A stretch of 33,188 bases of DNA, from positions 1 to 33,188 of IMG/VR virus record IMGVR_UViG_3300042554_000322. One strand, given 5' to 3'. Below the pieces are notes generated by a model that saw nothing but the letters and a program-made list of their open reading frames with translations, did not search any database and had not been told where the DNA came from. The DNA comes from a virus. The position numbers and the translations under genes are program-made. This document shows, in pieces, positions 32,154 to 33,188 of the stretch; position 1 is the first letter of the stretch; every line of letters begins with the position of its first letter.

Positions 32154-32760
32154 AGTGATGCTCCCTATCTGCCAATCCAATATAGCCGCCGTTAATCGCA
32201 CGGGTTAAGCCCTTGAAGTCGTTGCCATCGACAAACCGGTTTAGCTTGTTCGTCTCCCAGAACCAGCAGGCACTCTGGGCTGCGCCCTCGAAGGTCTCCA
32301 AGTATTCCGACGCTTGCTCTGGGGTCAGGTCAAGTGAGGCACCGAACCAAAAATAGTTGTCCTTGCCGGTCAGCTGCAAAATCCCGCGCCCGCGAAATTT
32401 GAACCCCTCGGCACTGGCTTCGTCGCCGTTGCCCATCCGATTAGCGTACACACGGCTGGCAATCTTCTTCGGGTTGCGCTCGTACTGCTTGGCAAGCTCA
32501 AGTGTGGGGAAGTACTTCGGGAAGACACGCATCAAGCCGGAGGCTGAGTAGTTCAGGTTCTCGGTGACAAACACGAAGCCGCCCGATTCATGAGCGCACT
32601 GTGCTAGGAATGCAGCAATGCGCTTCGGGGTGTTGATTTGGTACTCATCCAGCAAAGACTTGCCGCCCAGTTCTGTCTGCGGGCTAAATAGCGTGTCGTA
32701 CCACTGCTGCGCGTACTTGGTGTTGGGGGCAAACTTCTTGAACTGTGCCAACGTGATCAT
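32107..32760 (-). CDS. GH19 endolysin (chitinase-like muramidase, 217 aa)
   Basis: A glycoside hydrolase family 19 enzyme that should degrade peptidoglycan. Visible motifs: AAFLAQCAHESGGF with the catalytic Glu 58, ENLNYSASGL (Glu 67), FPKYFP, FRGRGILQLTGKDNY and AINGG. The domain fills the protein; no signal peptide is seen, so export presumably needs the holin. The start overlaps the previous stop as ATGA, with GAGAGGAT upstream. The length matches single-domain phage GH19 endolysins. Confidence 0.93.
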   Translation of the reverse strand: MITLAQFKKFAPNTKYAQQWYDTLFSPQTELGGKSLLDEYQINTPKRIAAFLAQCAHESGGFVFVTENLNYSASGLMRVFPKYFPTLELAKQYERNPKKIASRVYANRMGNGDEASAEGFKFRGRGILQLTGKDNYFWFGASLDLTPEQASEYLETFEGAAQSACWFWETNKLNRFVDGNDFKGLTRAINGGYIGLADREHHYEIALAMLDTGSRLA

Positions 32761-33062
32761 CTGTCGTACATCCTCTCAATCAGTATTTCCTTGCGCAGCT
32801 CCCGCATCTTCCTTACCTCATGCACCGCCGCTTGGGTCGCAAAGTACATGTCGTAGTACATAAAGGCTAAGATTGGCATCACGATAAAGAACATCAGCAC
32901 CACGGTAAGAACCACAACAATCAATGACCAAGGGACGTTCTCATCATCGCGCTTCTTGTCGTCAGCCACATTATTCCCACCGCCCATATAACTACGAACA
33001 CCACTGCCGAAACCCACGCCGCCTTTGACTTGATTTCCGCTATTCTTCTTTTGCGTCGCCAT
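32757..33062 (-). CDS. Membrane protein (101 aa)
   Basis: A Gly/Asn-rich soluble N-terminus (about 43 residues) leads to a strong membrane span (LIVVVLTVVLMFFIVMPILA, about residues 47-66) and a charged helix (VRKMRELRKEILIERMY). No good ribosome-binding site is seen at ATG 33062, and 142 bases overlap the preceding gene, so the true start may lie further in (Met 26, 32987). It ends with an ATGA overlap to the endolysin. It could be a lysis regulator or pinholin, not provable here. Confidence 0.55.
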   Translation of the reverse strand: MATQKKNSGNQVKGGVGFGSGVRSYMGGGNNVADDKKRDDENVPWSLIVVVLTVVLMFFIVMPILAFMYYDMYFATQAAVHEVRKMRELRKEILIERMYDR

Positions 33063-33187
33063 GATGCTATCTGTGCCAGTCTAAGTTCCTCTGCGTGGGC
33101 TACCTCCTGTTCGGCAACAATCTTCTGCCGCATCTCATCAAACTTACCCCACAGCGCACCCAATTCTGGCGGGGCTTTGTACACCAT
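32921..33187 (-). CDS. Membrane protein (88 aa), at the window edge
   Basis: The frame opens at the last ATG in the window (33187); the true start may be further out. The N-terminal half is helical and charged (MRQKIVAEQEVAHAEELRLA), followed by an Arg/Lys patch (WRRKRRIAEIKSK) and one membrane span (AAWVSAVVFVVIWAVGIMWL, about residues 56-75). The 142-base overlap with the next gene is unusually long; both products look like membrane proteins, so both may be real. Function unknown. Confidence 0.6.
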   Translation of the reverse strand: MVYKAPPELGALWGKFDEMRQKIVAEQEVAHAEELRLAQIASWRRKRRIAEIKSKAAWVSAVVFVVIWAVGIMWLTTRSAMMRTSLGH

Positions 33188-33188
33188 C

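Noticed and set aside
1-33188. CRISPR array, tRNA genes, insertion sequence, integrase or attachment sites
   Set aside because: No regular repeat-spacer pattern, cloverleaf sequence, transposase or integrase was seen on either strand.
1-33188. Direct terminal repeat that would show a circular or complete genome
   Set aside because: The first and last bases share no visible direct repeat, and terminase, portal and capsid genes are missing.

Overview
The window is a large piece of a tailed bacteriophage genome with a podovirus-like gene set. It has two convergent arms that meet near 17.6 kb. The left arm (+ strand, 1-17.6 kb) carries small early genes and the replication machinery. The right arm (- strand, 33.2-17.65 kb) carries lysis genes, a tail-hub protein and very large internal virion (DNA-ejection) proteins. 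A nested Rz/Rz1 spanin pair, lipoprotein signals and a GH19 endolysin point to a Gram-negative host. No integrase or CI-type repressor is visible, so a lytic phage is likelier. Gene style resembles uncultured aquatic phages, but that is an impression. Terminase, portal and capsid genes are absent, so the genome is incomplete, and one or both window edges cut it.

Left arm: (1) 0-2.2 kb, a VWA/metallopeptidase protein (cut at its 5' end) and a DUF3150-like protein, which usually travel with a MoxR-type AAA+ ATPase. (2) 2.2-6.3 kb, a run of small, tightly overlapping genes, mostly unknown, including a Cro-like HTH protein, a zinc-ribbon protein, a ribbon-helix-helix candidate and an HTH-DUF3310 protein, closed by a terminator at 6.37 kb. 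(3) 6.4-12.6 kb, a consensus promoter followed by a VRR-NUC nuclease, a family A DNA polymerase, small membrane proteins, a frameshifted Cas4/RecB-like nuclease, an HNH-like protein and an SNF2-type helicase. (4) 12.6-14.5 kb, a second consensus promoter, a secreted six-cysteine micro-protein, a helical protein, a probable ssDNA-binding protein, an HTH protein and a terminator. (5) 14.5-17.6 kb, a fused primase-helicase (AEP-like N-terminus, P-loop DUF927-like C-terminus), a small conserved protein and a terminator.

Right arm, read from 33.2 kb downwards: two overlapping membrane proteins, GH19 endolysin, a Cys-rich lipoprotein, a holin candidate, a 52-codon gene, a small secreted basic protein, Rz with nested Rz1, a tail-hub/stabilisation protein (712 aa), a 106-aa structural protein, then a probable ejection cassette: 492-aa Ala/Gly-rich protein, GNAT-like 134-aa protein, Gln-rich 896-aa protein and a 1970-aa giant with an HEALH zincin motif. 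ATGA/GTGA stop-start overlaps run through most of this arm, as in one translationally coupled late operon.

Most notable points: a 13-bp palindrome (CTAACAWTGTTAK) present seven times in the first 11 kb, mostly inside genes and in different reading frames, with none seen elsewhere; a perfect 30-bp inverted repeat at the left edge; a one-base frameshift in the Cas4/RecB-like nuclease; and a promoter placed so that the VRR-NUC mRNA would begin at its own start codon.
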